Numbered from the stretch's first letter, positions 43,761 through 53,790 are shown. The stretch: DNA of 64,000 bases from Liquorilactobacillus cacaonum DSM 21116 (GCF_001436735.1 NZ_AYZE01000005.1:1-64000), one strand, 5' to 3'. Notes: a model not told the origin generated them from the sequence alone. A program made the numbers and translations.

Positions 43761-44621
43761 TTAATTTATCCCCATTATATCAACATCTAAACTAATTATT
43801 TTCCCTTTTGAAAAACTTTTTTCTATTATCTCTTTTACAATTGAGCTTTTTTCTTTTGTAGTTATTGTCATAATAGTTGGCCCTGCACCGCTCAGATAAG
43901 TTCCATATATTCCTTTAGCATGTGCTAATTCCCTAATCTCTTTCAAATATGGCACTAAGTTAGCTCGATAAGTTTCATGAAACTTATCAGCTTCAATCAT
44001 TTTTCCTGCCTTTTCAAGGTTGCCAGTTAGTAATGCTGCAACCAAAGTATTACCAACACTACTACCTTCAATTGCTGTTTTAAATGGTAACATATCAGGC
44101 AACACTTTCCTACTTTCCTTTGTTAGTAAGACCTCTTCTGGTATATATGCAACAAGGGACAAGTCCGGGAGCTTAGCAACGACACTTGTTACAATATTAT
44201 CAACATAAGATGACACAACCAAATTACCAAAAATGGCTGGAGCCACATTATCTGGATGACCTTCTAGCTTAGTTGCAATTTCTAGTTTTTGTTGCTTTGT
44301 CAATTCTAATTTTCCTAATCTATTAGCAATCTCAATTCCAGCCACTATTGCTGAGGAACTACTTCCGAGTCCCCTTGCTAAAGGTATATCCGATTCAACG
44401 ACTACCCTATGTGGAGTAATTGTAGGATCAACCGCCAATGCAGTACTAATAATCAAATTACGTTCATCATGATAAACCTTACCCATGTTGTGCTCTACAA
44501 TCCATGTCTGACTCTCTTCCAAAACTTCTACTTTAAGGTAAAGATTAAGCGCAACTCCTATTGAATCAAACCCCGGTCCAAGATTTGCACTTGTTGCCGG
44601 TACCTTAAGTGTAAACTGCAT
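43761..44621 (-). CDS. thrB: Homoserine kinase
   Basis: GHMP kinase making O-phosphohomoserine, the substrate of threonine synthase. A 286-residue protein beginning QFTLKVPATSANLGPGFDSIGVAL. The ATP-binding loop GLGSSSSA is at residues 84-91 and the C-terminal YLSGAGPTIM motif is intact. ATG at 44621 is used, 26 nt after hom; a longer frame begins upstream in the ribosome-site region. Second gene of hom-thrB. Confidence 0.95.
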   Translation of the reverse strand: MQFTLKVPATSANLGPGFDSIGVALNLYLKVEVLEESQTWIVEHNMGKVYHDERNLIISTALAVDPTITPHRVVVESDIPLARGLGSSSSAIVAGIEIANRLGKLELTKQQKLEIATKLEGHPDNVAPAIFGNLVVSSYVDNIVTSVVAKLPDLSLVAYIPEEVLLTKESRKVLPDMLPFKTAIEGSSVGNTLVAALLTGNLEKAGKMIEADKFHETYRANLVPYLKEIRELAHAKGIYGTYLSGAGPTIMTITTKEKSSIVKEIIEKSFSKGKIISLDVDIMGIN

Positions 44622-44647
44622 TATTTTCCCCAACCTTTGCTAAATTA

Positions 44648-45931
44648 TTATTCTGGCAATATTTTATAAGATGCAATGACATTAATATTTTCCAAATCTT
44701 CAATTCCTATAATAATTTCTTTAATTTGTTTCTGTGACATTTCATGAGTTGTCATAACAACACGGGCATAAGTATCATCGTACTCACTTTGAATAATCAA
44801 ATGAAAACTAGCATTAAGCTTCGTCATAACCTCAGTAATCTTGAGCATTTGACCAGGTTGATCTTTAACTTTTAATGAAATGTAATAAGGATACCTAACC
44901 TCTTCTGGTAATGCTTGCTTACCTTCGCGCGAGAAATCATTGAACCTGTTTCCTGCAGTTTCCAAAACAATATCTTTTGTAACCGCAATTATATCACTCA
45001 AAACACTATTCGCAGTTGGCAATTCACCCGCTCCTGGGCCATAGAACATCGTTTCACCAACAGCAGCTCCTGTAACCAAAACGGCATTATTTTCATTCTG
45101 AACCGCAGATAATGGCTGCGTTTCTGGAACAAGCACTGGTCCAACGTTGACACTAATCCTATCATTAACCAACTTTGCAATTCCAAGCAATTTGATATTA
45201 TATCCTAAATTTTTAGCTTCTTTTATGTCTGCTAAATCAATACCATTAATACCTTCTACCTCAATATCATCTAGAGTAACATTTATTCCAAATGCAAATT
45301 GTGTCAAAATTATCATTTTATAGGCAGCGTCTATTCCCTCAATATCATTCGTAGGATTAGGTTCCGCAAAGCCTAACTCTTGAGCCGATTTTAATGCCTC
45401 TGAAAATGGCATATTATTTTGGCTCATCTTTGTTAAAATATAATTTGTTGTTCCATTTACTATTCCTTTAACTTCAATAATACGATCAGCTGCAAATGAA
45501 TTTACTATTGTCCTTAAAATTGGAATACCACCTGCAACACTCGCTTCATAGAATAAATCACAATTATTTTTATCTGCTAATTCCGCCAGCTCTGAACCAT
45601 ATGTAGCAATTAAATCTTTGTTAGCTGTAATTATATGTTTCCCTGCGCTCAATAGCAGTTCAATATATCTCTTTGCAGTTGCAACTGTACCCATGACTTC
45701 TACAACAATATTGATTTCTTCATCATTAATTATTTCTTCAATATCGTTCGTCACCTTGATACCAGTCAAATCTATATCTCTTTTTTTATCAAGATTATGA
45801 ACGACTATAGTCTTAACTACAAGCTTTCTCCCAGTAATATTAGAAATTTTTGACGCATGGTCTTTCAATAGTCTGACAACACCACTTCCAACCGTTCCCA
45901 ACCCTAAAACACCTACGTTAACAACTTGCAT
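44648..45931 (-). CDS. hom: Homoserine dehydrogenase
   Basis: NAD(P)-dependent reduction of aspartate semialdehyde to homoserine. A 427-residue protein: Rossmann loop GLGTVG (residues 10-15), the catalytic domain with GIVNGTTNYILTKM and LGFAEPNPTNDIEGIDAAYK, and a C-terminal ACT domain (about 350-427, YPYYISLKVKDQPGQML) for feedback by threonine. AAACTGGAGG precedes the ATG. Divergent from thrC with about 210 bp between. Confidence 0.95.
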   Translation of the reverse strand: MQVVNVGVLGLGTVGSGVVRLLKDHASKISNITGRKLVVKTIVVHNLDKKRDIDLTGIKVTNDIEEIINDEEINIVVEVMGTVATAKRYIELLLSAGKHIITANKDLIATYGSELAELADKNNCDLFYEASVAGGIPILRTIVNSFAADRIIEVKGIVNGTTNYILTKMSQNNMPFSEALKSAQELGFAEPNPTNDIEGIDAAYKMIILTQFAFGINVTLDDIEVEGINGIDLADIKEAKNLGYNIKLLGIAKLVNDRISVNVGPVLVPETQPLSAVQNENNAVLVTGAAVGETMFYGPGAGELPTANSVLSDIIAVTKDIVLETAGNRFNDFSREGKQALPEEVRYPYYISLKVKDQPGQMLKITEVMTKLNASFHLIIQSEYDDTYARVVMTTHEMSQKQIKEIIIGIEDLENINVIASYKILPE

Positions 45932-45967
45932 ACTTGTATCCTCCAGTTTATTTATTGCAACTATTCT

Positions 45968-45995
45968 ATCATAAAAATCTAATATTTAGCGTAAA
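45968..45995 (-). promoter_or_regulatory. hom-thrB promoter
   Basis: Minus strand TTTACG (45995-45990), 16 bp, TATGAT (45973-45968). The thrC promoter on the other strand is less clear (TTCAAG then TATATA near 46074-46103). Confidence 0.45.
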
Positions 45996-46141
45996 TAATG
46001 GAAATTAAGTTTTGTTTAAATGTTTTTTTCATAATTCTACTTTTTTATAAGCTTAATAAATTAACTGTTATCGTTCAAGCATTTATGGTATTCTTCATAT
46101 ATAAATTAGAGTTTTCTAACAAGAAAAAGGAGCGAAAAAAC

Positions 46142-47635
46142 ATGGCTTTACTATACCGTAGTACTAGGGGCTCTTCTTCAAATGCCATTCCAGCCTCTGA
46201 AGCAATTTTAAAAGGTTTAAGTCCTGATGGTGGCTTATACGTTCCAACAGAGATTCCTAAAATTGACTTTAATCTAGCAGAACTAACTACATTTTCATAT
46301 CAAGAACTAGCTTTTAGAATTTTAAAACTTTTCTACACTGATTTTTCTGAAATTGAACTTCGTAATTGTATTGAAAAAGCCTATGGCTCTAATTTTGACA
46401 TTTCTACAATTGCTCCTTTATCCTTTCACGATAATACAGGATATCTTGAACTCTTTCACGGACCCACGATTGCCTTTAAAGATATCGCACTTCAACTTCT
46501 CCCCCATCTAATGACTGTTGCGGCTAAAAAAAATAACTCTCAAAAGGATATTGTAATCCTAACTGCAACTTCTGGTGACACTGGAAAAGCTGCTATGGAA
46601 GGTTTTGCAGATGTTGATGGAACAAAAATCATCGTTTTTTACCCCCAAAATGGTGTGAGTTTTATTCAGGAACAACAAATGTTGACTCAAAAAGGAAAAA
46701 ATACTTTTGTATTTGCCGTTGATGGCAATTTTGATATTGCTCAAACAAATGTTAAAAAGCTTTTAAATGATCCTGAACTTGCTAGTGAGCTATCTAGTCA
46801 TGGTTACCAATTTTCATCTGCTAATTCTATCAATATTGGGCGTCTTTTTCCTCAAGTTGTTTATTATTTCTATGCTTATGCACAAATGATTCAACAAAAA
46901 AGAATTTCTACAGGAACTGCAATTAATTTTAGTGTGCCTACTGGAAATTTTGGGAATATTCTTGCTGGATATTACGCCAAAAAAATGGGGCTTCCAATAA
47001 ATAAACTCCTCTGTGCATCAAATAAAAATAATGTTTTAACCGACTTTTTCAATGAAGGTGTTTACGATAAAAATCGACCTTTCTATGTCACATCATCACC
47101 ATCAATGGATATTCTTGTTTCAAGCAATCTGGAGCGTCTGCTTTTCTATATTAATAATGAAAGTTCAAAAGATACTCTCCAATTAATGACCCAATTAAAC
47201 GAAAAGGGAAAATATATTATTTCCGAGGAAATAAGAACTTCTTTAAATGATTTCTTTGCTGCTTATGCTGATGAAAATCAAACTGCAGCAGAAATTTTTA
47301 GAATATACAATCTTGATGGAACAGTAATTGATCCACATACTGCTGTAGCATCATACGTTGCTAAGCTTTACAGCGAAGAACAAGCCGATTCAACTCCAAC
47401 AATAGTAGTATCGACAGCTAGCCCTTACAAATTTCCTCAATCAGTATTAATTGGGTTACATGATTCTTCTGCTTTTGAACCTGGTTTTCCTGCACTACAA
47501 GCTCTTAAAAAAATAAGTAATCTTGCTTTTCCTAATGCTATAACACAACTTTTAAATACAAAATATATTCGTACAAAAAAAATTATTTCTCCTGTTGAAA
47601 TGAAAAAAAATGTAAAGAATCTTCTTATGAAGTGA
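46142..47635 (+). CDS. thrC: Threonine synthase
   Basis: PLP enzyme converting O-phosphohomoserine to threonine. A 497-residue protein of the long class: GLSPDGGLYVP near residue 25, the PLP-binding Lys113 in GPTIAFKDIALQ, TSGDTGKAA for phosphate binding, and VPTGNFGNILAGY. The ATG at 46142 has AAAGGAG upstream; an in-frame extension back to 45998 would add a hydrophobic stretch absent from this family and lacks a ribosome site, so it is rejected. Divergent from hom-thrB. Confidence 0.94.
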   Translation: MALLYRSTRGSSSNAIPASEAILKGLSPDGGLYVPTEIPKIDFNLAELTTFSYQELAFRILKLFYTDFSEIELRNCIEKAYGSNFDISTIAPLSFHDNTGYLELFHGPTIAFKDIALQLLPHLMTVAAKKNNSQKDIVILTATSGDTGKAAMEGFADVDGTKIIVFYPQNGVSFIQEQQMLTQKGKNTFVFAVDGNFDIAQTNVKKLLNDPELASELSSHGYQFSSANSINIGRLFPQVVYYFYAYAQMIQQKRISTGTAINFSVPTGNFGNILAGYYAKKMGLPINKLLCASNKNNVLTDFFNEGVYDKNRPFYVTSSPSMDILVSSNLERLLFYINNESSKDTLQLMTQLNEKGKYIISEEIRTSLNDFFAAYADENQTAAEIFRIYNLDGTVIDPHTAVASYVAKLYSEEQADSTPTIVVSTASPYKFPQSVLIGLHDSSAFEPGFPALQALKKISNLAFPNAITQLLNTKYIRTKKIISPVEMKKNVKNLLMK

Positions 47636-47780
47636 TTTTTTATTCGCATTGATTTTAACTACTTTTTTGTTTTTTATTCGTTTTTTGCTGTTTTTTTGTT
47701 ACTTTTATATCTTTTAATACGTGTTTAAATTAAGATAGTATGCTATATTAAGCTAATAGGATTGTTTGGAGGGATTTTTA

Positions 47781-48233
47781 ATGGATGAAATTGATTTAAA
47801 AATTGTGTCAACTTTACAAAAAGATGCTCGAATTTCCTTAAAAAAACTAGCTGATATTTGCTTTATCTCTGCCCCTGCGGTATCAACTCGTTTAACACAT
47901 CTTGAAGAACGTGGAATCATCACAAATTATCAAACTTCTATCGACTATAAAGTACTCGGATACCCAATTAAAGCTTACGTAAGTTTACGTCTTTCACCTA
48001 AAGATAAAGATGACTTTTATCCTTATATTGAATCTGTTGGAAATGTAATTTCTTGCGATTGTGTAACAGGTAGTTATTCTCAAATAATCACTTGCTATTT
48101 CAAATCAACAAAATCATTAGATAACTTTATCAATGATATTCAACGCTTTGGCGAAACTAAAACACAGATTGTTTTCTCGACAAGCGTTATACAAAGACCA
48201 TTAGAACTTAATCCAGGAGAAATTTATTTTTAA
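47781..48233 (+). CDS. Lrp/AsnC-family transcriptional regulator
   Basis: A 150-residue feast/famine regulator: winged helix at residues 1-55 (DEIDLKIVSTLQKDARISLKKLADICFISAPAVSTRL) and a RAM/ACT-like ligand domain (about 65-140, with DCVTGSYSQIITCYF). Such proteins sense amino acids. It lies directly after thrC, 145 bp apart, with its own ribosome site (GGAGGG, 47768-47773), so regulation of the threonine genes is plausible but not shown. Confidence 0.88.
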   Translation: MDEIDLKIVSTLQKDARISLKKLADICFISAPAVSTRLTHLEERGIITNYQTSIDYKVLGYPIKAYVSLRLSPKDKDDFYPYIESVGNVISCDCVTGSYSQIITCYFKSTKSLDNFINDIQRFGETKTQIVFSTSVIQRPLELNPGEIYF

Positions 48234-48246
48234 TTTACCTTACTAA

Positions 48247-48294
48247 AAAAGCTGCGACAATGTTGTAATCAGAACATTGTCGCAGCTTTTCTTA
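48247..48294. terminator. Strong bidirectional terminator
   Basis: AAAAGCTGCGACAATGTT (48247-48264) pairs perfectly with AACATTGTCGCAGCTTTT (48273-48290): 18 bp with an 8-nt loop, A-tract on one side and T-tract on the other. It separates the converging lrp-type gene and fruA. Confidence 0.9.
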
Positions 48295-48300
48295 TTTAAA

Positions 48301-50244
48301 TTAGTTGTTTCTTTCTTTTTTCCAAATTCCTAGTATAACTCCTGCAATAATAGCACCAATCACAACTGCTGCAATATATCCAAAAGCATTTGTAGCTAAT
48401 GGAGTTACCCATAAACCACCATGAGGAGCAGGAACACTTACATGCCAAAATTGTGTTAACCCACCCGCAATTGCTGCACCAACTACACTTGATCCAATAA
48501 CATGCAACGGATCGGCTGTTGCAAAAGGAATTGCTCCTTCAGTAATGAAAGAAAATCCTAATACCCAGTTCGTAATCCCTGCTTTTCTTTCATCATCAGT
48601 AAATTTCTTTGGCCAAAATGCTGTTGCAATCGCTGTTGCAAATGGTGGAACCATCCCACCAGCCATAACAGCTGCCATTAAGTCACCATTTTTAGTTGCA
48701 GTGAATGCACCAACTGCAAATACATATGCGGCTTTGTTGAATGGGCCACCCATATCAATTGCCATCATACCACCCAAAATTAATCCTAGTAACACTGCAT
48801 TTCCTGTACCCATATGGTTCAAGAAAGTTGTAACCCAAGTATTAATAACTGCAAAAATTGGATTGACAATGAAAAACATTAATAAAGCTACAAGTAATAA
48901 CCCAAAAATTGGATAAAGTAACATAGGTTTCATACCATCTAATGACTTAGGTAATTTAGAAAATAGATGTTTCAAGAAAATTGTTAAGTATCCTGCAATA
49001 AAACCTGCAGCAATTCCTCCCAAAAAGCCACCAGCACTCTTAGCATTTGCCATCACATTAGCCGTATACACACCGCCAAATGTTCCACTATATACCGTAG
49101 CCATAAAACCACCAACAAACCCAGGCATAAGAGCTGGACGATCCCCAATTGATTCAGCAATATATCCTGACAAAACAGGTATCATAAAAGCAAATGCCAA
49201 ACTACCAGCATTATTTAAGAAAATAAATCCTGTTGACTTCGCTCCACCCAGATACTGTTCAATAACAAAAGATAACGCCATTAAGATACCGCCACCAACA
49301 ACAAACGGTAACATATGAGAAACACCATTCATTAAATCTTTGTAAATTTTACTTCCAATTGTACCAGTTGCATCATCTTCTTGACTAGCATCAGAATCAG
49401 CATGGAAGATTGGTGCATCTTGTGCTATTGCCTTATTGATTAGTTCTTCAGATTTTTTAATTCCATCAACAACTGGGCGATTGACCAAATGCTTGCCGTC
49501 AAAACGAGCCATTTCTACCTTCTTATCCGCCGCAACGATTACACCTACTGCACGCGAAATTTCATCAGCTGTTAAAAGATGTTTTACACCTTCAGAACCA
49601 TTTGTTTCAACTTTAATGTCAACACCCATTGCCTCAGCTTGCTTCTTCAAAGCTTCTTCAGCCATGTAAGTATGTGCGATACCAGTTGGGCATGCTGTTA
49701 CAGCTACAACATAGGGTCTATCTGATGAAACGGATGTCTCTGCTATTGCTTTTTCCTTTTCTTCCTCAGCCTTTTCTTTTTCTTCTTTAGCGGCTTGCGC
49801 ATCTGCAAACAATTGATGAACTTCTTCAGGTGTCTGTGCCTTCTTTAAACTTGCAACCAAATCAGGATTTATTAATAAACCCGACAATGCAGCAAGTGCT
49901 TGTAAATGCGTATTGTTTGCCCCTTCAGGTGCTGCAATCATAAAGAACAAATGTACTGGATTGCCATCAAGTGCATCATAATCGACACCCTTTTCGCTTT
50001 TTGCGAACATCACAGTCGCTCTTTTTACAGCCTTATCTTTGGCATGGGGCATTGCAATTCCGTCACCAATTCCGGTTGTCGACTGAGCTTCACGAGCCAC
50101 TATATCCTTCTTGTAAACTTCTTCATCATCAATTACACCACTAACAAAATACTGGTGCACCATCTCATCAATTGCTTCTTGTTTTGTAGATGCTTTCAAA
50201 TCCATAATCATTGCATCTTTTAATAACAATTCGCGAATATCCAT
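48301..50244 (-). CDS. fruA: Fructose-specific PTS enzyme IIABC
   Basis: Imports fructose and delivers it as fructose-1-phosphate. About 647 residues with domain order IIA (1-150, phosphorylated His in GIAMPHAK, about residue 67), an EK-rich flexible linker (150-172), IIB (178-275, Cys in AVTACPTGIAHTYMAEEAL, about residue 185), and the membrane IIC domain (305-648). The second ATG is preferred for ribosome spacing. Last gene of fruR-fruK-fruA, followed by a strong terminator. Confidence 0.95.
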   Translation of the reverse strand: MDIRELLLKDAMIMDLKASTKQEAIDEMVHQYFVSGVIDDEEVYKKDIVAREAQSTTGIGDGIAMPHAKDKAVKRATVMFAKSEKGVDYDALDGNPVHLFFMIAAPEGANNTHLQALAALSGLLINPDLVASLKKAQTPEEVHQLFADAQAAKEEKEKAEEEKEKAIAETSVSSDRPYVVAVTACPTGIAHTYMAEEALKKQAEAMGVDIKVETNGSEGVKHLLTADEISRAVGVIVAADKKVEMARFDGKHLVNRPVVDGIKKSEELINKAIAQDAPIFHADSDASQEDDATGTIGSKIYKDLMNGVSHMLPFVVGGGILMALSFVIEQYLGGAKSTGFIFLNNAGSLAFAFMIPVLSGYIAESIGDRPALMPGFVGGFMATVYSGTFGGVYTANVMANAKSAGGFLGGIAAGFIAGYLTIFLKHLFSKLPKSLDGMKPMLLYPIFGLLLVALLMFFIVNPIFAVINTWVTTFLNHMGTGNAVLLGLILGGMMAIDMGGPFNKAAYVFAVGAFTATKNGDLMAAVMAGGMVPPFATAIATAFWPKKFTDDERKAGITNWVLGFSFITEGAIPFATADPLHVIGSSVVGAAIAGGLTQFWHVSVPAPHGGLWVTPLATNAFGYIAAVVIGAIIAGVILGIWKKERNN

Positions 50245-50261
50245 CATTGCACTTCCTTTTC

Positions 50262-51179
50262 TTAATTTTTATAGTCTTCTATTTTTATTTGTGGCAAAAT
50301 TTCATCAATTTTTGCACGATTTGCTAAATCTTCCGAAAAAGCAGTTGCACTTCCGCATGCTAAACCGTAACGGAAACTTTCAAGTGCATTTTTTGTAGCA
50401 GAAAAAGTTCCCACAAAACCACCAATCATTGAATCACCTGCGCCCACAGAATTAATAACTACTCCTTTAGGTGCTTTGCTATAGTAAACCTCATCGGGAG
50501 TTATTAACAATCCCCCATCTCCAGCCATTGAAATCAATACATGTTTTGCGCCTAAGTCCAGTAACTTTTTACCGTACTTAACAACATCCGAAATACCATC
50601 TAACTCAACATCAAACATTTCTGCTAATTCATGGTGATTTGGCTTTACAACTAATGGATTCTCTTTCAAAGTTCTTAACAAACTTTCACCAGTTGTATCA
50701 ATAACAAAATCGGCCCCTTTACTTCTAATTATTTCGATTAATTCAAAATAAAAATCCTTTGGTAAACTTGGTGCTAAACTACCTGACAAAATAACCACAT
50801 CATCTTCTGTCAATTTATCAAATTGTTTTTTAAATACTTCAACTTCTTTTTCAGAAATTTCTGGCCCTTTACCGTTTATTTCTGTCTCATCTTGAGCTTT
50901 TACCTTCACATTAATCCTAGTATCAGCAGCAATATGCGTAAATTTTGTCTTTAAATTTTTTTCCTTCAAAGCCTCTTCAACAAAATTACCAGTGAATCCG
51001 CCTAAAAAGCCAAGCGCAACATTATCTTGCCCTAATTCACGAAGAATACGGGAAACATTAATTCCTTTCCCACCGGGAAGCTTTGCATCGTAGTCCATTC
51101 GATTAACTTCACCCAACGTCAATTCTTCAAGTTGAACAATATAATCAATTGATGGATTAACTGTAACTGTATAAATCAT
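50262..51179 (-). CDS. fruK: 1-Phosphofructokinase
   Basis: Phosphorylates fructose-1-phosphate to fructose-1,6-bisphosphate. A 305-residue PfkB-family kinase: N-terminal VTVNPSIDYIVQLEEL and LPGGKGINVSRILRELG, and the C-terminal NSVGAGDSMIGGFVG with the catalytic Asp. It starts 2 nt after fruR and ends 17 nt before fruA. Confidence 0.95.
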   Translation of the reverse strand: MIYTVTVNPSIDYIVQLEELTLGEVNRMDYDAKLPGGKGINVSRILRELGQDNVALGFLGGFTGNFVEEALKEKNLKTKFTHIAADTRINVKVKAQDETEINGKGPEISEKEVEVFKKQFDKLTEDDVVILSGSLAPSLPKDFYFELIEIIRSKGADFVIDTTGESLLRTLKENPLVVKPNHHELAEMFDVELDGISDVVKYGKKLLDLGAKHVLISMAGDGGLLITPDEVYYSKAPKGVVINSVGAGDSMIGGFVGTFSATKNALESFRYGLACGSATAFSEDLANRAKIDEILPQIKIEDYKN

Positions 51180-51181
51180 AA

Positions 51182-51931
51182 TTAAACCTCCTGAATTTCT
51201 GTTTGATTATTATACTGGTCAAAAACCACTTTTGATAGCTTGTTAGTAATGATTTTAGCTTCTGTAATTTCAGCAACTTTAACAAAAGAAAATTCATCAA
51301 ATTTTGAATCATCTGCCAAAACAAAAGCCTCTGCTCCTTGCCTTATTGCAGCATGCTTTACCGCAGCTTCGTCTGGATCTGGCGTAGTATAACCATACTC
51401 CAGATGAACACCATTCATTCCAAGAAAAACTTTGTTAAAACGATATCTTTGTAGCTCCTTAACAGTTTCAACACCGACAATTGCTTTTGTAGTGTTTTTT
51501 AGCTCTCCGCCGACAAGAATCGTTCTAATATTCTGATCAGCAAGGGCTGTTGCATGTATTATGCCATTTGTAACAACGGTTAACTGCTCTTTTTGATCTA
51601 AAAACGGTACCATGGCTAATGTTGAAGTCCCCGCATCAAGATATATAACATCTTCATCTTGAATAAGACTTACTGCTTTTTCTGCAATCCTATTCTTCTG
51701 CTCTATATTTTGGGAAAATTTACCACTCATATCTAGCTCTCTTTGCAATGACTGTCTAATCTTAGCACCGCCATGAACCCGAATTAATAATCCTGCTTCT
51801 TCAAGTTCTTGCAAATCTCTACGAACTGAGGATTCTGAACATTCAACTTTCCTACAAACATCATGCAATTTTATAATTCCGTTCTCATGAAGCATACCTA
51901 GAATTACCTGTTGTCGTTCTTCTGCAAGCAC
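51182..51931 (-). CDS. fruR: DeoR-family regulator of the fructose operon
   Basis: A 249-residue DeoR-type repressor: helix-turn-helix at about residues 18-40 (IIKLHDVCRKVECSESSVRRDL) and a C-terminal sugar-phosphate-binding domain (DAGTSTLAMVP, TNGIIHA, GGELKNTTKAIVG). Expected to release DNA when fructose-1-phosphate accumulates. GTG start with AGGAGG 8 nt upstream. First gene of the operon, behind a promoter with inverted repeats that are its likely binding sites. Confidence 0.92.
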   Translation of the reverse strand: MLAEERQQVILGMLHENGIIKLHDVCRKVECSESSVRRDLQELEEAGLLIRVHGGAKIRQSLQRELDMSGKFSQNIEQKNRIAEKAVSLIQDEDVIYLDAGTSTLAMVPFLDQKEQLTVVTNGIIHATALADQNIRTILVGGELKNTTKAIVGVETVKELQRYRFNKVFLGMNGVHLEYGYTTPDPDEAAVKHAAIRQGAEAFVLADDSKFDEFSFVKVAEITEAKIITNKLSKVVFDQYNNQTEIQEV

Positions 51932-51950
51932 TTACATTACCTCCTAAAAT

Positions 51951-52024
51951 ATATTACCATTGAAATTCTGAAAAATCAATCAAAAAAAAGCACTTTCAAT
52001 CATATTTGTAAGTGTTTATGATTG
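51951..52024 (-). promoter_or_regulatory. fru operon promoter with candidate FruR operators
   Basis: Minus strand TTGATT (51979-51974), 17 bp, TAATAT (51956-51951). Upstream, CAATCATA (51997-52004) and TATGATTG (52017-52024) form an inverted repeat with a 12-bp spacer. A further TCAATCA copy overlaps the -35. Repeated TCAATCA-like elements suit DeoR-family binding. Confidence 0.6.
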
Positions 52025-52094
52025 TTTTTGACTGAAAATATTATTTCTACTCATTATTTATACTTAAAAGTAATATAAATTTCTACTTTTAAGC

Positions 52095-52131
52095 AAAAAA
52101 ACAGATATCTAACTGAAAGCTAGAATATCTG
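52095..52131 (-). terminator. Terminator of the UPF0237-UPF0210 transcript
   Basis: On the minus strand CAGATA-T-TCTA pairs with TAGA-TATCTG (52131-52102; one bulge), followed by T7. Confidence 0.75.
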
Positions 52132-52151
52132 CCAATAAATAATACTATTAT

Positions 52152-53495
52152 CTAATTTTTAAAACTATGAATCGGCGCAGGTATTAGCCCACCTCTAGCT
52201 ATCATTTTAGCCGAAGATGCACTGTTCACACCCATTACTGGCGCATATCCAAGTAATCCACCAAATTCAACCATTTCGCCGACCTTCTTATTTTGAATTG
52301 GTAAAATTCTTACAGCTGTCGTCTTATTATTAATCATTCCAATTGCAGCTTCATCAGCTATCATCGCAGAGATAGTCTCTGCTGGTGTATCACCCGGAAT
52401 GGCAATCATATCTAAACCAACCGAACAGACTGCTGTCATAGCTTCTAATTTTTCAATATTTAAAGTCCCTGCATTTACTGCAGCAATCATCCCTGCATCT
52501 TCAGAAACCGGAATAAAAGCCCCTGAAAGACCACCGACATGACTGCAAGCCATAATGCCACCTTTCTTTACTGCATCATTCAATAAAGCTAATGCGGCTG
52601 TGGTACCATGTGTTCCGACGCTTTCCAACCCAATTTCTTCAAGAATCTGTGCAACCGAGTCGCCTACTGCAGGCGTTGGTGCTAATGATAAATCAACAAT
52701 TCCAAATGGGACCCCTAAACGTTCAGCAGCAATTGTTCCAACTAGCTGGCCCATCCGGGTAACCTTAAATGACGTCTGCTTGATTGTTTCTGCAACAACG
52801 TCCATTGATTTACCTTTTACTTTTTCTAAAGCATGTTTTACAACTCCGGGGCCGCTAACACCAACATTAATAACAGTGTCTTGTTCACCAACACCATGAA
52901 ATGCACCTGCCATAAATGGATTATCTTCAACAGCATTACAAAAGACAACCATTTTAGTATTTGTCATAAATGAACGACTAGATGCATCTTTAATGACTTT
53001 ACCCATTTCTGCAACAGCATCCATGTTAATTCCGCTACGTGTTGAACCGACATTGACAGAGGCACACACTAAATCAGTTTCATCTAAAACTTGTGGTAAA
53101 GATTTAATTAATTTTAAATCACCTGTTTGATACCCTTTTTGTACAAGTGCAGAAAATCCACCAATAAAATTAACACCTAATTCTTTAGCTGCACGATCTA
53201 GTGTCTGCGCATATTTTAAATAGTTTTGATCAGAACTTGCTGCAGCAATAATTGCAATCGGTGTTACAGAAATTCTCTTATTAATAATTGGGATACCATA
53301 TTCTGCTTCAATTTGTTCGCCAACTTTAACAAGATTTTTAGCCTTAGTCATTATTTTATTATATATTCGTTCACATGCTTTTGTACTATCGCTATCAATA
53401 CAATCAAGTAAAGAAATTCCCATCGTAATTGTGCGAACATCAAGATTTTCATCTGAAATCATGTGAATTGTTTCAATAATCTTCTCAGTTTCCAT
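52152..53495 (-). CDS. UPF0210 (PFL-like/DUF711) family protein
   Basis: A 447-residue protein of the UPF0210/DUF711 family, structurally related to glycyl-radical barrel proteins but without a glycyl-radical motif. The start [22 protein letters not shown] and segments such as [14 protein letters not shown] and [20 protein letters not shown] are family hallmarks. The biochemical function is unknown. It is always found, as here, next to a small UPF0237 ACT protein (26-bp gap), so the two probably act together, perhaps in amino-acid sensing. Confidence 0.9.
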   Translation of the reverse strand: METEKIIETIHMISDENLDVRTITMGISLLDCIDSDSTKACERIYNKIMTKAKNLVKVGEQIEAEYGIPIINKRISVTPIAIIAAASSDQNYLKYAQTLDRAAKELGVNFIGGFSALVQKGYQTGDLKLIKSLPQVLDETDLVCASVNVGSTRSGINMDAVAEMGKVIKDASSRSFMTNTKMVVFCNAVEDNPFMAGAFHGVGEQDTVINVGVSGPGVVKHALEKVKGKSMDVVAETIKQTSFKVTRMGQLVGTIAAERLGVPFGIVDLSLAPTPAVGDSVAQILEEIGLESVGTHGTTAALALLNDAVKKGGIMACSHVGGLSGAFIPVSEDAGMIAAVNAGTLNIEKLEAMTAVCSVGLDMIAIPGDTPAETISAMIADEAAIGMINNKTTAVRILPIQNKKVGEMVEFGGLLGYAPVMGVNSASSAKMIARGGLIPAPIHSFKN

Positions 53496-53520
53496 CTCTA
53501 TCTAACAGTCCTCCCGTATA

Positions 53521-53790
53521 CTATAATTGATGCATTGCATGATATATTTCTTCACGTCTAATTTTAATTTCAACACCCAATTTGGAACCTAGCACATTAA
53601 GTTCATCAGAGAGAACTGCAAAATCAGTTTTTTCATCTTTTATCTCCACCATCATCATCATAGTGAAGTACCCATCCATAATTGTTTGGGAAACATCGAG
53701 GATATTAATCTTTTTTTCAGCTAAAAATTGGCTTACTCCTGCGATAATTCCTACCTGATCTTTGCCAATTGTAGTCAAAATTGCTTTCAT
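53521..53790 (-). CDS. UPF0237 ACT-domain protein
   Basis: An 89-residue single ACT-domain protein, KAILTTIGKDQVGIIAGVSQFL at the start, similar to the GcvR regulatory module. ACT domains bind amino acids. Co-transcribed with the UPF0210 gene downstream. ATG at 53790 is chosen because GAGGTG lies about 5 nt before it; the ATG at 53802 has no ribosome site. Confidence 0.9.
   Translation of the reverse strand: MKAILTTIGKDQVGIIAGVSQFLAEKKINILDVSQTIMDGYFTMMMMVEIKDEKTDFAVLSDELNVLGSKLGVEIKIRREEIYHAMHQL

Noticed and set aside
45998-46141. In-frame 48-residue hydrophobic N-terminal extension of threonine synthase
   Set aside because: No ribosome site at the upstream ATG, a strong AAAGGAG before 46142, and the family starts at the MALLYRSTRG-type position.
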